Below are positions 47,180 to 59,500 of a stretch of DNA of 64,000 bases, in pieces. The position numbers and the translations under genes are program-made. This DNA comes from Paramecium pentaurelia. Taxonomy: Eukaryota; Ciliophora; Oligohymenophorea; Peniculida; Parameciidae. Position 1 is the first letter of the stretch, and each line of letters begins with the position of its first letter. The notes beneath the pieces were generated by a model. That model was not told the origin of the DNA. It saw only the letters and a list, made by a program, of their open reading frames with translations, and did no database searches. The stretch lies in assembly GCA_905183005.1 (NCBI GenBank), contig CAJJDO010000102.1:198098-262097 (forward strand). The letters run 5' to 3'.

Positions 47180-47458
47180 ATGGGATAAATCTGTAAAACT
47201 TGTGAAAAAAAGGATATTGATAAAACTGAATTAATGGTTGAATAATCTCCAAAACATTAAGAAATAAAATTTATAGAAGACTTTGATTATATAAGTGGTT
47301 TAGATAAAGTAGAATCGTTAAAGAAAATGAGTTTACTCTCATTTTAACATAAAAATAACAATAGTAATTATCCTTATGGGGACTCAATATATTAAGGATC
47401 TCTTTTTAGTGTAGTAACTCCAGATTTTAGTGCTTTTTCTTCAAATTTAGTTTAGTGA
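47180..47458 (+). CDS. Small protein with N-terminal MGQxC acylation-type motif
   Basis: 92 aa, no intron. It starts MGQICKTCEKKDIDKTEL: Gly2 fits N-myristoylation and Cys5 is ideally placed for palmitoylation, as in dually acylated membrane-anchored proteins. The CKTC pair may be structural instead. The rest is acidic and Ser-rich (KFIEDFDYISGLDKVES ... FSAFSSNLVQ) with no domain. Such proteins often sit on the inner face of the plasma or ciliary membrane, but that is inference. The gene stands on its own between the F-box and KDEL-receptor genes. Confidence 0.6.
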
Positions 47459-47647
47459 ATTGTCTTTTTGGTCAGATCTTTGAATTGACCTTTAGAATGA
47501 TTCTCCTTTATATATTTATATTAATTATATGATATCATCTATGTAAATAAAGTTAATGGTTACAATAAATATCATTGTAATTAACATAAAAATTATTAAT
47601 ATTTTGTAATAATGATATACAATTAATTTTATTTAAACAGATTGTTA

Positions 47648-48362
47648 TCATATTAAAATAGCTCCCTTTTATTTATCTTTAACCCATATGAACATTATAT
47701 CAGCAATTATGACTGTATGTATTACATCTGCAAGTATTAAATATACAAACTTTTCTCCAGCCATATAATTCATAACCCAAAAAACTAATCTAAGAACTCT
47801 TGAAAATCCCATAGCAACAAGATATTTAGAAATGTCTGCCTCAATAGAACCGATTTTTTTGCTAATTGTGTTCTAAATAAAATTACCTCACATAAATTTG
47901 AGGCAATAAGCCACAAGCTTCAATAAACATACTCATAGATACAAACATTTGAACTGTAAAGTAATTTTCATTCTTAGTTCCTGGATGAAAAAAGAATGAT
48001 AAGATTAAACATATAGGTATGATAGTTTGATATGAAAAGTATGGATTGGATATTTAATGGAAACGTGTATGTCTATTGATAAATAAATGAAAATGAATAT
48101 ACCTATATTTATGAAAAAGATAAAAGATATATGCACTCAAGACAATAGAGATTACCAATTCAATCCAAATTAAAAAGAAACTTAATAATCTAGTGTCACT
48201 TATATAAAGTATTCTCATCACAGCTCCAATAAAATACATCACTTATGTTTCTAAGGCTAATCCTTAAATATTCTTTTTCTCATTAATGTATTTAATCAAA
48301 AAATAAGCTCCAGCATGTTACACCAAATATCCTAGTGTAAAAATTATCAATATCAAATCCAT
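47648..48362 (-). CDS. ERD2: ER lumen protein-retaining receptor (KDEL receptor, ERD2 family)
   Basis: 229 aa, close to the family's ~215, with one 25-nt intron (47862-47886). Seven hydrophobic helices. Family landmarks include YLVQHAGAYFLIKYI and NIQGLALETQVMYFIGAV at the N-terminus (family: GISLKTQ-LYALVF), LRLLSFFLIWIE-type helices, then a MFVSMSMFIEACGLLPQIY segment (family: FSIYLEAVAILPQLFM) and ISKYLVAMGFSRVLRLVFWV (family: THYLFFLGLYRALYLxNW). It cycles between Golgi and ER to return luminal proteins with a C-terminal HDEL/KDEL-type tag. Its ATG is only 14 bp from the ATG of the divergent twin-CX3C gene. Confidence 0.88.
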
Positions 48363-48376
48363 AATAATTATTATTA

Positions 48377-48712
48377 ATGGATAAGAAGAATCAAATTAAG
48401 GAATTAGAAAAAGAAATACATGATAAATGGTCATAATTAATTGAATCATATTATAATCCTTTAATTAAGAAAGCTCATATAAGAAGTGTTTAAGAAATAG
48501 CCAAATGTTAAGATTAAGAATGCATAGAAAAATGGTTGGCAAAGAGAGAAGCTCCAAGAAATTATTTAAAAAAAGTTACTAAAACATATGAAAATGGTAT
48601 TGAAGATTGTCTATTCAATTGCAAATATTCAATGGCTTTAGAAATGGATGATTGCTATATTGATTGTTTTTCAAACATTAAGAAAATAGTTGATAAATTA
48701 CACTAATTTTGA
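48377..48712 (+). CDS. Small twin CX3C cysteine protein (small-Tim-like?)
   Basis: 111 aa, no intron. Strongly helical and charged. Two CX3C pairs, CLFNC and CYIDC, are separated by ten residues (KYSMALEMDD), and another pair (CQDQEC, CX4C) lies upstream. Twin CX3C is the hallmark of small Tim chaperones (Tim8/9/10/13), which have 11-16 residues between the pairs and are about 80-100 aa long, so this is close but not standard. If correct, it would act in the mitochondrial intermembrane space. Divergent from the KDEL receptor, 14 bp between starts; the next gene starts 17 bp after its stop. Confidence 0.65.
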
Positions 48713-48728
48713 TATAATTATTAATATT

Positions 48729-49901
48729 ATGAATTAAATAAGTAAAAAAATTAGAAAAACTAGAGCAAAAAAGAAATGTATATTTGAATCTTCTAAGATT
48801 GTATTTTGTAAAATATTTGCATTCTTAACACCAAAAGAAAAATTGATGTGTCGTTTTGTTTGTAGAATGTTTAATTATTTTTCTATCTTATCAATAGAAT
48901 CTTTAAATTTTTAAGCATAAAACACAAAAATGAAAGCATTTAAACCATTTATAGGTATTTAATCAATCATTTAAACTTAGCAAAATGCACAAATTTAAAA
49001 TATTTAATATATCCATGTTTATATAAACGAGTTTAAATGACATCTTTAGTGGGTAAAAAGAAAAGACCATAAATTAGAGAAATTACTCATTTATGGTTTA
49101 GAAGTTATGAAGATATTGCTGAGTTAATGAAATTAAATACTGGATTAAGAGCATTAGAATTAAAATTTGATTTTAGAGGAATTCCTTAACCATAAATATC
49201 TTAAGATGTTTAAGAAATTCTATTAAATTCATCAATAGAAGAATTTATAATAAAAGAATAAGAAATTCATGATTTGGCTTTGATAGAACTAATGAAACAT
49301 AAAATCACTTGTATTAAATTAGAAGTCAAGAATGATTAAAATTAATTAATAGAAAAATTGATATCAATAGATATGAAACTTAAGAAATTATATATAAAAA
49401 TTACTATTGTAGATAATCGAATTGTAGATTCACTCAATTTCTTTTTATAATAGTAATTAGACTTAGAAGTTCTCTATTTAGATTTCAAAAAAGGAGTAGA
49501 TTTATAAAATCATAAGAAATTAAAGACAATTATATTAGAAAATGTTTGTGATTTGAAATCTTCAATGAAATTTCCAACTGTTCTTGTTGATAAACTTATT
49601 ATTAAATCATTAACAATTACTCATAAAGATATTAAAGTATTTATACTATTAATTTATTTAGTTTTTATTGCAAAACTTTTCTCATTATAATACTTTAGAT
49701 ATTGCCTCAATATAAGGATGTTGGATAGATATTCTATTAGATAAGAAAAAGGCTGAAACTCCTGTCTAAGAATCTGTAAAAAGACTAAATGTTTATTTAA
49801 GTAAAGAAACCTTAAAAGGGCTCTAACAAATATTAACAATTTCAAATATTAAATTATTTTAATTGGAACCAATTGAAAACTTATTCAATTATTTTTCATG
49901 A
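48729..49901 (+). CDS. F-box protein, paralogue of the gene at 45813
   Basis: 373 aa with introns of 26 and 25 nt. After a basic N-terminus (KKIRKTRAKKKC) comes an F-box-like segment: SSKIVFCKIFAFLTPKEKLM, then RFVCRMFNYFS. Repeated hydrophobic LRR-type strands follow (YEDIAELMKLNTGLRALELKF, HDLALIELMKHKITCIKLEV, LDLEVLYLDFKKGVDL, KLKTIILENVCDLKSS). Layout and size match the F-box gene 3 kb upstream. It is probably a substrate adaptor of an SCF ligase. The stop lies 19 bp from the stop of the convergent mitochondrial carrier. Confidence 0.68.
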
Positions 49902-49920
49902 TTTATATATAAAATTTAGA

Positions 49921-50934
49921 TCATTCAGGTGATTTATAGAAATTATTTAATGCAAATAATCTAACTTAACCTAATGTAACAAACATGCAAATATTCCATG
50001 TAATAATTCTACCTGCATTTGCTGAAAATCCATTATATAGATTTAACAATCTCTATTAATTATATATTTATAATTCTTACTTCATTTTTTATGATATTCA
50101 TTACAACAGTTAAAACACCAACATTTTAATTCATAACTCTAGTCTTAATTAAATCTACTGGCTATCCAACAACTGCTGCAATAAATCCTGCACAAGCACT
50201 TGATGCAAAATGACATGTTAATCCTTCATGGAATAACCCAGTCTTAATTAAAGATTCCTTAATATGATCAAATGTAGCTAATTCTGCACAATTAATCACA
50301 GCATTTCTAATAATATTTGGAGTAACTCCTCTCCAAAATCCATGCAACCTTAAATTATTTTATTATCTATTACCCATCTTATTTATAAATCTTAATGTAT
50401 GCATCTGTCAAGTTTTTATAACGACGTTATTCAACTGGTAGATTTCCATCCACTTAAAATCTCACTTTTATCACATCAAATGGACTTGCAATTGAAATAC
50501 CAATTCCACCTGTTGCTAGACCTGCATATATCTTTTTAGACAGGGGAGGGTCTCCTTTAAAATCTTTGCCACAAAAGAAATCACGCGTCTTTAAATTCAA
50601 ATATTATTTCTTACAGGTTCATACAATCCAATACGGATTGATGCAAACACTAATTGTCTCTAAATTCCTGCTGTCAGACCCTTAAACAAACTTGATACTC
50701 CCTCTTCACTATATATCTTCTTAGTTGTATCTAATAATCCATGATATCTATATTTTCCATTTGCATCTGGTTTTTGGATTTATAGACGTACCTTCTATTT
50801 TTAAATATTAATAAATAACATACAGCTGTATCAATTGGAATGGTAATAGCCTCTGCTACACTTCCTGCAATACCACCTGTGATCATTTTAACCCAATCTG
50901 GCAAATCATTTATGCTTTTATATTGTTTGCTCAT
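49921..50934 (-). CDS. Mitochondrial carrier, uncoupling protein/dicarboxylate carrier type
   Basis: 301 aa, the typical carrier length, after removing introns of 29, 26, 25 and 28 nt. Three ~100-residue repeats each carry the Px[DE]xx[KR] signature: PIDTAKVRLQ (interrupted by intron 1), PFDVIKVRFQVDGNL and PVDLIKTRVMNQ. Further landmarks are MITGGIAGSVAEAITI, IYSEEGVSSLFKGLTAG, QRQLVFASIRIGLYEP, LHGFWRGVTPNIIRNAVINC and AELATFDHIKESL. The QRQ...SIRIGLYE and NAxxNxxELxTYDxxK segments are characteristic of UCP, oxoglutarate and dicarboxylate carriers. Located in the inner mitochondrial membrane; the exact substrate is not settled by eye. Confidence 0.88.
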
Positions 50935-51592
50935 TTTATTAATAAATGCGTCAATTCTTTGTAATATAAATATAAAATAACAAAAACGATCAAACTTTTT
51001 TTAATTAGATTATTTAACCTTTAGTTCCAAATAAATGTATATTCTTTAACCATTACGATTAAATTGGATTCTACCATAGGATAATTGAAGTTCTCACTTA
51101 CAATTATATTATTTATTTTCAATTTAATGATGTATTTTTAATTGGTTCTTAAGAGAAAAAGTGTTAAATAGAATTAGTGTGCTTTTAATAAAAATAGATT
51201 CTAAATGTTCTACTTATTATTGATGTTTTGAATCAAATAATGAAATAATATTATGAATATATGTTTAATATCATTTTAGACATATCCTTATTAAATGAGA
51301 GAATTAGTTTTATAAATAAATTTGTATAAGTTTCTGACTTTCCTTTATATATCTGTCTAATTTATTATTTATTTCACATTAAATCCAGTTCTATACATAA
51401 ATCAGAAATATTCTTATTTAACTTTTATTGATGATAAATGGATCCCTAATTTATTCACATTATAAAGTTGAATGGAAATCAAAAATTTATTGTTATATAG
51501 TTTTTAATATTATAGGTATGATAATTATAAAATGTTATAGATATTTCTTTTATTATTTTCATTTTATAGATAGGATAAAGTGAGAATATTAT
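50935..51592. other. AT-rich spacer without a supportable gene
   Basis: About 660 bases upstream of the carrier gene. Some GT...AG segments and short open stretches occur, but no ATG leads to a convincing protein on either strand. It may hide a small first exon of the gene that follows. Confidence 0.45.
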
Positions 51593-52240
51593 AATGGTTA
51601 TTATTGAGGATTACTTTTAAGGAAATACTATTCTAGGAATGAATTATATTAATAGGAATTAATATTTTAAGCAGGAGCATTATTATTTGAATATCATCCC
51701 TGTATCGAATAAATACTTGCAATAGTAGAGACAATAGATGATGGTACAAATGAATAGATGTTACTTTTACTGAGCGAAGCTGAAAATGAAATTTCTCATT
51801 ATGCTGAATTTTAATCACTACTTAGTGACATAAAAGTTTTTGAGGAAAATCAAAAGATAATAATAGAATAAACTTTAACTGATAAACCTTAATAGTTAGC
51901 CTAAACAACAGTGTTTATAGCATTCCTTTTGCTCTTGAATTCTAAAGGTAGGAAATATTAGTATTATATCAGATTAAAAGAGGTTGTTGAATTAAAGAAT
52001 ATGTTAAGGATTAACATTAACAACAGAGAAATACTTGATTAATTAATTAACAGGAATCAAAGTTGAAAATACAATTAGATTTTATAGAAAAGTGGAATAC
52101 TTAGTAATAAATAATAATGGAGATAGAAAATGAATAAGTAAAATCCTATGGCATGATGATGAGAATAATGATGTATAACTATTATAGTAGACATCTCAGA
52201 TTTAAATAGCCAATGTTTCCTATTAGATTATCATTTGAAT
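51593..52240 (+). CDS. Unknown protein(s) with one TM segment, structure unresolved
   Basis: A clear coding stretch (51640-52070) reads QAGALLFEYHPCIEQILAIV, DDGTNEQMLLLLSEAENEIS, FQSLLSDIKVFEENQKI, then a TM helix (TVFIAFLLLLN) and YYIRLKEVVELKNML, ending at TGA near 52066. Directly afterwards another frame (from near 52060) reads KLKIQLDFIEKWNTQQQIIMEIENEQVKSYG ... RHLRFKQPMFPIRL and ends near 52240. The first frame has no in-frame ATG after its upstream TGA, so a first exon is missing, and the join between the two frames was not found. One gene with uncalled introns is the simplest reading. Confidence 0.4.
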
Positions 52241-53194
52241 GATAATTAAATGGAAAAGTTAATTAAGTGGCATAAATTGAAACTTAATTCATATCATTAT
52301 CCTGAATATCAAATTGATTAGAATAATATTTACTAAATTGGTAATATACAACATAAAGAATTTCATATTTTAATATTCTTTCATAACTGAAAAAATGTTG
52401 TTTGTAAATCTATGGTATTTCATTAAATAAAATTTGAATAAACATTCCTATTGAATTTATTTAAGAATTAAGTACAAGTTCAACAAAATAAGAACTTTTA
52501 TTATATCTCTAAAGATTTTTTTAAGAATTAATTTGTCAAAAAGTTTATTAATATTTACTTAGAATCAATAGTCTTAAGATGATTAAAATATCGAATATGT
52601 TAAGGGCATTTTTGAATCAAAATTAACATTCAAATAGAGTGACCTTAATAAGTCATAAGTTTTATCATTTTTAATTTTATAAGAATTTGAATATTCTTTT
52701 TATATATTTATTAAGTAAATATTATGAATTAAGTTTAAGGTATTATAATTATTCCTAAGATTTGAATAGTTAGATATAGGATTATATTTAGGTGGAATTA
52801 TTGGATTTATATTTGCTAGTTTTTTGTTGATTGATTATAGTAGGAATATCATATTGGTCTGAGATTATCTAATATGGTATATATGTTTCTATTATAAAAA
52901 AGTTGAATTGACACTAATTTTGATTTGAATATCAATTTGTATGATACTTATTATTTATACGCATTTAGATTATGAAATTTAATCTAAATAATTTTTAGAA
53001 GTTTAGCAAAGATGGCTTTGATGAAAGGATAAAAAATTAAATCTTTCAAAATGATTTGATATATGAAACATTCAAAATTTAATTACCATAAAATATTTAA
53101 TCTAATTGATTATTATTCATTTGTATATCAATAATTAAGTTTACTCTTCTAATCTTTAATAAAGGTTTTTAGATTATATATTATCTTTAATTTA
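52241..53194. other. Mostly non-coding region with one TM-like open stretch
   Basis: Roughly 950 bases. The only notable piece is near 52776-52862 (plus strand), which reads LDIGLYLGGIIGFIFASFLL, a strong membrane helix, before TGA. Flanking frames are broken and no intron set restores them, so this is either a decayed gene or one with unusual introns. The remainder is A/T-rich spacer. Confidence 0.35.
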
Positions 53195-53614
53195 ATGTCA
53201 AGTGATTTAGACTTGGAAATTTAATCAAATTTTGTTGCATTATATGAAAATTATGAGAGATTGAGTACTTTAGATATTAAGACAAAAGCAGATATTGAGA
53301 AAGCAACAAAAAGTCCTCCAAGTTAAATAATTTAGTCAGATATTCCACTAGATTAAGAGATTGGATCTGCTTTAAGACTAAAACAACGAGATATTAAAAC
53401 AGTTTAGAAAGAATCTAGATTTTGTCGTTAAAGAGTTGCTTCTATAAATAAAAATACAAGTTAGCTTAATATTTCAAAGGAATCAATAGAGAGAAAGGGT
53501 ATTTTAAAGAATAGAGATTCATTTCATAGTTCAAGTTCTGATGAAAAGATAACTCCAAAACATGTAAAATTTAGTTCTGAATCTTCTAAATTTGTACACA
53601 TGGTTTTAAAATGA
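53195..53614 (+). CDS. Candidate PP1-binding regulatory protein (KGILKN and KxVxF motifs)
   Basis: 139 aa, no intron, hydrophilic and probably disordered. It contains KGILKNRDSF followed 20 residues later by KHVKFSSES. KGILK is the N-terminal PP1-docking motif of inhibitor-2, and [K/R]-x-V-x-F is the general PP1-docking motif; the two together in a short disordered protein point to a PP1 regulator. The remainder of inhibitor-2 (the HYNE-like helix) is not seen, so it is not a plain orthologue. Ser-rich stretches (SFHSSSSDEK) provide likely phosphosites. Convergent with RPB5 (54 bp between stops). Confidence 0.6.
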
Positions 53615-53668
53615 ATTAAAACTTTGACACTTATATATTATTTGACATTAGCTAATTTATATATCAAA

Positions 53669-54393
53669 TCATATGGCTATTCTGTAGGTAACATATAATC
53701 CTGCAGTTTCACTTTTTCTTATGATCTTTACTACATCACCATGATGAAGTCCTAAAAATCTTGCTATTGGATCGCTTTATAAAATTCTTGGCAATTAATT
53801 ATCCACTAAACCATATTTTTTTAATAATAACTAAATTTTATCATATTTAAGTTTACTTCTTTTTCATTATCATTTAAGATTATATGTTAAGGCACTAATT
53901 CATGCTTTGTAACATCATATACTAAATCATCTTCTCCAAATAATTCAAATGAGTAAGTTTAAGTGGAATTGACTTAATCTATAAATAATCTTGCCTTTTT
54001 ATCAACAATTTATGGTTTAGTTGCAAAAGGGTCAGTTGGAAATACCATTATTAGACTCTTAACTTAACGATTAGTAAAATCTTGAACATATTTTTTTGCT
54101 TCTTCAAAAGTTAGAGCTGCTTATTTAGTGTAAAAAATAATAAGTAATTTATCTGTCTCATCTTCTCTCTATTAAATTATTAATTAAAATACTTTAAAGC
54201 ATACAATACTTTATGGTAAAGTTTGAGTACGATATTTAGCTTCAAATAATTCAAAAGATTCATCTTCAACAAGAATAACTGGTGTAGATTCAAAGTAACC
54301 TCTTTATCTAATCATTGAAGCTAGAGTTTAAAATACTTTGTATTTCTTTTTTATAGAGGCCTTATCTTCAGGTCTATATTCTTCTTCAATCAT
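53669..54393 (-). CDS. RPB5: RNA polymerase common subunit RPB5 (RPABC1)
   Basis: 232 aa with one 26-nt intron, near the family's ~215. The N-terminal jaw domain shows TLASMIRQRGYF and DKLLIIFYTKQAALTFEEAKKYV. The C-terminal assembly domain is unmistakable: VTKHELVPQHIILNDNEKE, LLKKYGLVDNQLPRILQSDP, ARFLGLHHGDVVKIIRKSE and TAGLYVTYRIA. Known role: shared subunit of RNA polymerases I, II and III, forming part of the downstream DNA jaw. Start: the ATG giving MIEEEYRPEDKASIKKKY. Confidence 0.95.
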
Positions 54394-54561
54394 TAATTAA
54401 ATTAATACAGGAAATTAATTTTATAATGATTTTATTAGAAGTATTAATTTTTATATACAAAATAGATATCTATTCATATCAAGTCTTTATATAATTTAAG
54501 AATAAAATCTATTTGATGATATATATTATATTTAATAAATAAGTATAATATTAAAAATAAA

Positions 54562-56252
54562 ATGAATTCTTTATTTCTAACATTATTGTCATTGATTTCA
54601 GCTTATTAATATTACTCATATTAAGAAATCATAGATACCTTTAAAAAATTAGAAGTAGATCATACTGATATCTTTAAATTATATTATCCAACTAAGAATT
54701 TAGATAATTTGAGATATTTAGATTGTGGAGATGAAGAATGCTAATTTTTTTATGCTGAATTTGCTTAGAATCCAAATGTTAATGATTTACCAACAGTATT
54801 AATAGCTGCTGGTTTTCATGGAGATGAAGTTATTGGATAAAATGTTGTCACAGAATTGGCCAAATATCTTACAAGTGAATCAAAATTAGAATTTTTGAAT
54901 AATAGAAGAATTATACTTTATCCTATGGTAAATCCTTATGGATATTATCATAAAGTAAGAGAGGAAATGGGAAAAGATGCTAATAGAGATTTTAATATTG
55001 ATAATCCATCAAGTATTTGTTTTTAGACTAATGCTGCTAGAGGTTTAGCTTAAGTTTACAACAAATATATAATTTAATTAGGAATTACTTTTCATGGAGG
55101 TGATAATGTAAATTTCTAAATTATTACATTTAGAGTATATCATATTCATGGGGAACATATAATCATAAATAAAATGGATTAGCCACTGAATCTCCAGATG
55201 ATAATGCTATGGAAATGATTGCCAGGATTATGAAAGATATAGCAGCTGAAAATACTCATCTTTAAATTCAAAAATATAGTATGGGTAGAATGACTGATTT
55301 AGTTTATGAAGTAAATGGTGGATATGAAGATTGGGCATATGCAGCAGGATGGGAAAAAACTAATTCTTGTGGTAATAGAAATTCAGAAGAATATAGTAAA
55401 CCATCTTCTAATGCTAGAGCATTGACTTACTTAATTGAAGCAGGATTTTAAAAATAACCTAAAAGTAATACTCTAGGAACTATTGAAACAACTAATCAAA
55501 TATTATAAAATTGGCCTCCTTTACATTTCTATGATGAAAAGATACTAACTAAGTATCAATAAAGTTATGGTAATATAAATAGAAATTTCATGGCTTCTCT
55601 ATCTTTAATAGATTTAGTTAAACCCTATCTAATTGTAAAATGGGATGGAGAAAAAGAATTAATTTTAAATTTTGGTGGTTGTTATTCAATTACAAAATTA
55701 ACAATTATAAGAAGTGATAATACAAGTATAATTAAAGATTAAAATACTACAGGAATTTGGGATCAGTTTAATAAAGGTTATGTAGTTCCTAATATTACAA
55801 AAAATGATTTATTTGAAATTAGTTATTAATGTGATGTTCAAAATTTTAAAACTCAAAGAAATCCAGATCCAAAATTACCACCCTAATCATATTTTGTATA
55901 AAGTAGAATTAATAATACTTATGAATATCAATTTGATAAATATTTAATTCAAAATACTAATAAAATTCTCTTTAGAATTAATGTTAGTTAACTCAATCAA
56001 ACATAAATGAATTAATTATTTGAAAATTAATAATTCTCCATTTATGTTACATAGAGTTCTAAGGAAGGTTAAGACTAATAAATCAAAATAAATAATAATT
56101 CAAATAATAAAAAGTAACATATTTGGTGGCTTCTTGCAATTTTTATTTTATTAAGTTTTGTTTTGACTATATTACTTTATAAATATTGCTCAAAGAAATA
56201 AGAGGAACAAGTAATGGAAATGTATACAATTTAAAACGAAGTTAAATTATGA
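54562..56252 (+). CDS. Membrane-anchored M14 zinc carboxypeptidase
   Basis: 554 aa, one 26-nt intron. Signal peptide (MNSLFLTLLSLISAYQ). M14 motifs: LIAAGFHGDEVIG (zinc ligands in HxxE form, His and Glu), LYPMVNPYGYYHK, RNxx-type region GKDANRDFNI (substrate-binding Asn-Arg) and ITFHGGDN (third zinc-ligand His). These are followed by NGGYEDWAYAAGW and LIEAGF; a candidate general-base Glu lies in TLGTIETTNQ. After the catalytic domain comes ~150 residues of beta-rich sequence and a C-terminal TM helix (WWLLAIFILLSFVLTILLY) with a short cytosolic tail. It should trim C-terminal residues of peptides at the cell surface or in secretory compartments. Confidence 0.88.
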
Positions 56253-56545
56253 TCAATTTATAATAATCTATATATTTATATTCAATGGGAACTTTTATAT
56301 CGAAAGAATCTCTCTTATTATAATCGAAAAGTCTAATAATAGTATATAAACTGTTTAGAGGATATCAATAATAATAATTATTATAAATTCTTTGAGAGAA
56401 TACTGAAATTCTTAAATAATGGATGACTTAAGAATTTAATGATATATACACTCTCAATAACTCTATTAGATACATAATCATAATATTAAGAATTTTTTAA
56501 ATTAGCTATGATATAATTCATTCTTTATTATAATATATTAATTTC
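56253..56545. other. AT-rich intergenic spacer
   Basis: About 290 bases between the carboxypeptidase stop and the next ATG. Nothing coding or structural stands out; it probably contains a terminator and a promoter. Confidence 0.5.
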
Positions 56546-59500
56546 ATGAAGTTGAGAATTAAGCTTATTTTGATGATTGTGTTTTTATCACTCTACTATT
56601 TTCTATTTAGTCTAGTTTTGCTATTAGGTTAATATTTTGATGAAGAATATAGAATTGAAAGCGAAAAACTGTCTTAAGGAATTTATAATGAGACTTCTTT
56701 GGTATTAGATAATAATTTTAGATTAGAGTAAAATAAGATTTGCCAGATATTACTATGGAAGATCAAATAGACCTAATATTAATTCCCTTTATGCAATTTC
56801 AAATATTATAAATTATATCGAAGATTATTAATAATTAGATGACCAGAGCTTACTTTAAATAGATTGGCATTTTAATAATATTACTAATTTGTAATTATTG
56901 TAAAGAAACTATACTGTTTAATATTAACTATTAAAATATTATTCTCCTTTATCAAAATTAATACATATATATGCTAAAAATAATGCATTTGATCATTTTC
57001 ATTTCTTATGTCAAAATGGATTAGGTATATCCTTTTATAGTGAAGGTGTCAATTCATCAAAGGATTGGTATGAAACTTCGATATCAAATTGTAAAGCATA
57101 TAATGATTGTTTTGATTATATTAGTCAATATTCTTCACAAATTGCATATCCTAAATTAGACTTAAATAATGAAGTTTGGAGATTGAGAGCTGGAAAATAA
57201 GGTTATGAATGCAAATTACATGTTTAAAAGAAAAGAGAACTTGCAATAATTAATTCAAGTACACCAGTTATTAATTCATTTTTAACAAATGGAAATATTA
57301 ATATCATTTCTGATGGATAACTACTTAATAGTACATTAGAAGATGCCTTATCAATTTGGCCAAATTAAACTGATGATTTTACTGATCAACTCTATACATT
57401 AGTTACAGTCCCTATAGAATTTAGATAATGGAGAATGTTATATGATGGAATGGGAGAATAAAGAGTTGTATTTTTTTCTTCATATTATTTTGTACATCCA
57501 AACTATCCAAATATTACTCTAACCAAAGATATAATAACTAAATGTTCTATGATCTATCTATAATCAATGTCATTATCATATTATTTATAGTTGGCAGGTC
57601 AAAATGATTAAGCTACAGCAGTATTAATGAATGAAATTATTATTGCTTGTGCTTTGCATTTAGTTTTATTATTTTATTTCTGGAGAAAAGGTGTTGTAAT
57701 TGCACTTTCTCTAGAGGTTCCTATTAATTAATTGATTAAATTAACTAAAGTTGATATGAAATATCTTGAAGTTCAAGATTTTAATTTAGAGAGTTATAAA
57801 GATCTCTTTAACAATAAAGAAATAAGGAAATTCTATGAAGTCATAATCAATTATTTAAATAGCATTAAATATTCAAATAATAAATTATTGTAGGGATCTA
57901 AAGATATGGATGAAGCTGAAGCTTTAATTATTTTAAGTATGTCTAAACGATTCTATAAAAAATATTATAATAATCCTGCTGTAGGTATTTGTGCCAATAA
58001 CATTGCTAAAATTCATATGAGAAATTAAAGATACCTTGAAGCTATGAATGAATAGGAAGAGTCAGTTCTAATAGCTAATTAAGATCTATAAAGTTTAAAA
58101 GAAATGGAATAATATGCAAATCAGGCAGCACAACCATAAGATGATTAATAACTAATTAAATTATATCTTAGATTGAAGAATAATGTTTTATAGAAATTCC
58201 AAAGACAAGAAGAAAAAGTCATGAAAGAAGTGATTAAAGATTTAGAAAGTAAAACAAAAGTAATATAAAATTCTCAGAATGGTATTGTTAGAAGACCAAC
58301 TACTTAAAAATTTAAAAATCAAAATGAAACTACTTAATTAAAGAGTTCTATTGAATCTGAAGTTCATATATAACATTAATAAACACCTAGATAAACTCCT
58401 AATTGGTTAAGAAAACCTCTATAAGAAGAAAAAAATCCAATAAAAGAAGAAAATTCTGATTTACTAAGTGAAAGATTAGAAAATTTAGGAACTCCTAAGA
58501 AATATAGTCCCATTACTAAAATAAAAAATAATGAAGAATACTCAAAGAAATAAGTTATTATTGAACATAAAATTGTCTTTAGAAAATACTAATTAGCTTG
58601 TATTCTTTATAATTATAGTATGACAAAATCATAATCAACATTTCTAAATGAAAGTGTTAAATAATTTAATGATATTATGGACGATCTCTAAAATTTACCT
58701 GATTCATTTTCTATTTAATATATGAAAATAAATATTCTAACAAAAAAAGCATTTTGTTTTGCAAGAGCTGGAATGTTAGAAAAAGCAAGATTGGAATTAG
58801 AAGAAGCTGAAACAAAATTAAGAATTTTATAAGCAAATAAAACTGAAATCTAATAACTTGAAATATTTGATTTTGTAGATATTTTTAGAGAAATTCCTTT
58901 AGAAATTTTAAGAGAAAAATTAACAGGATTAGAAGTATATATATACTTATATTTAGGCATCATTATTAATGATTAGAGGAGAATATGTAGAAGCTTGTTA
59001 TAAATTTATTTCTATTCTAAAAGCTGAAGGTCATTATGATCCTGGATTTTAGAAATTCGTATTAAAAACATTAACTAAAATATTTAAAAGATGTAATGTT
59101 GATCATAATTGTTTGATCAAATTTTCATAATAAAATTAATTAAAAAGACTTGAATTAATATTTCTACTTGATTACTCATCTGAAATGACTACAGAATAAT
59201 TTACATTATCTCATCATATGTGTCAAAATGTTGTTTAATCTTTAAATGATGATTCATTTGTTGGACTATATGCATTCAATGAATCTTTACATGAAATATT
59301 CCCATTGTAATTAAAAGGAACCTACAAAAAACTATTAGAATCTACTATAGAGAAAGTTTTAATAAAGCCAGGAGGTGAAGGTAACATCTTCTCAGCTTTA
59401 GAAATTACTATAGCTTCTTTGTTTGAGAAAGATAAGCCTGAATAAAGCAAATAATTATCTTTACATTTAAAATCTAATTAAATTAAATAACAAATTGAAT

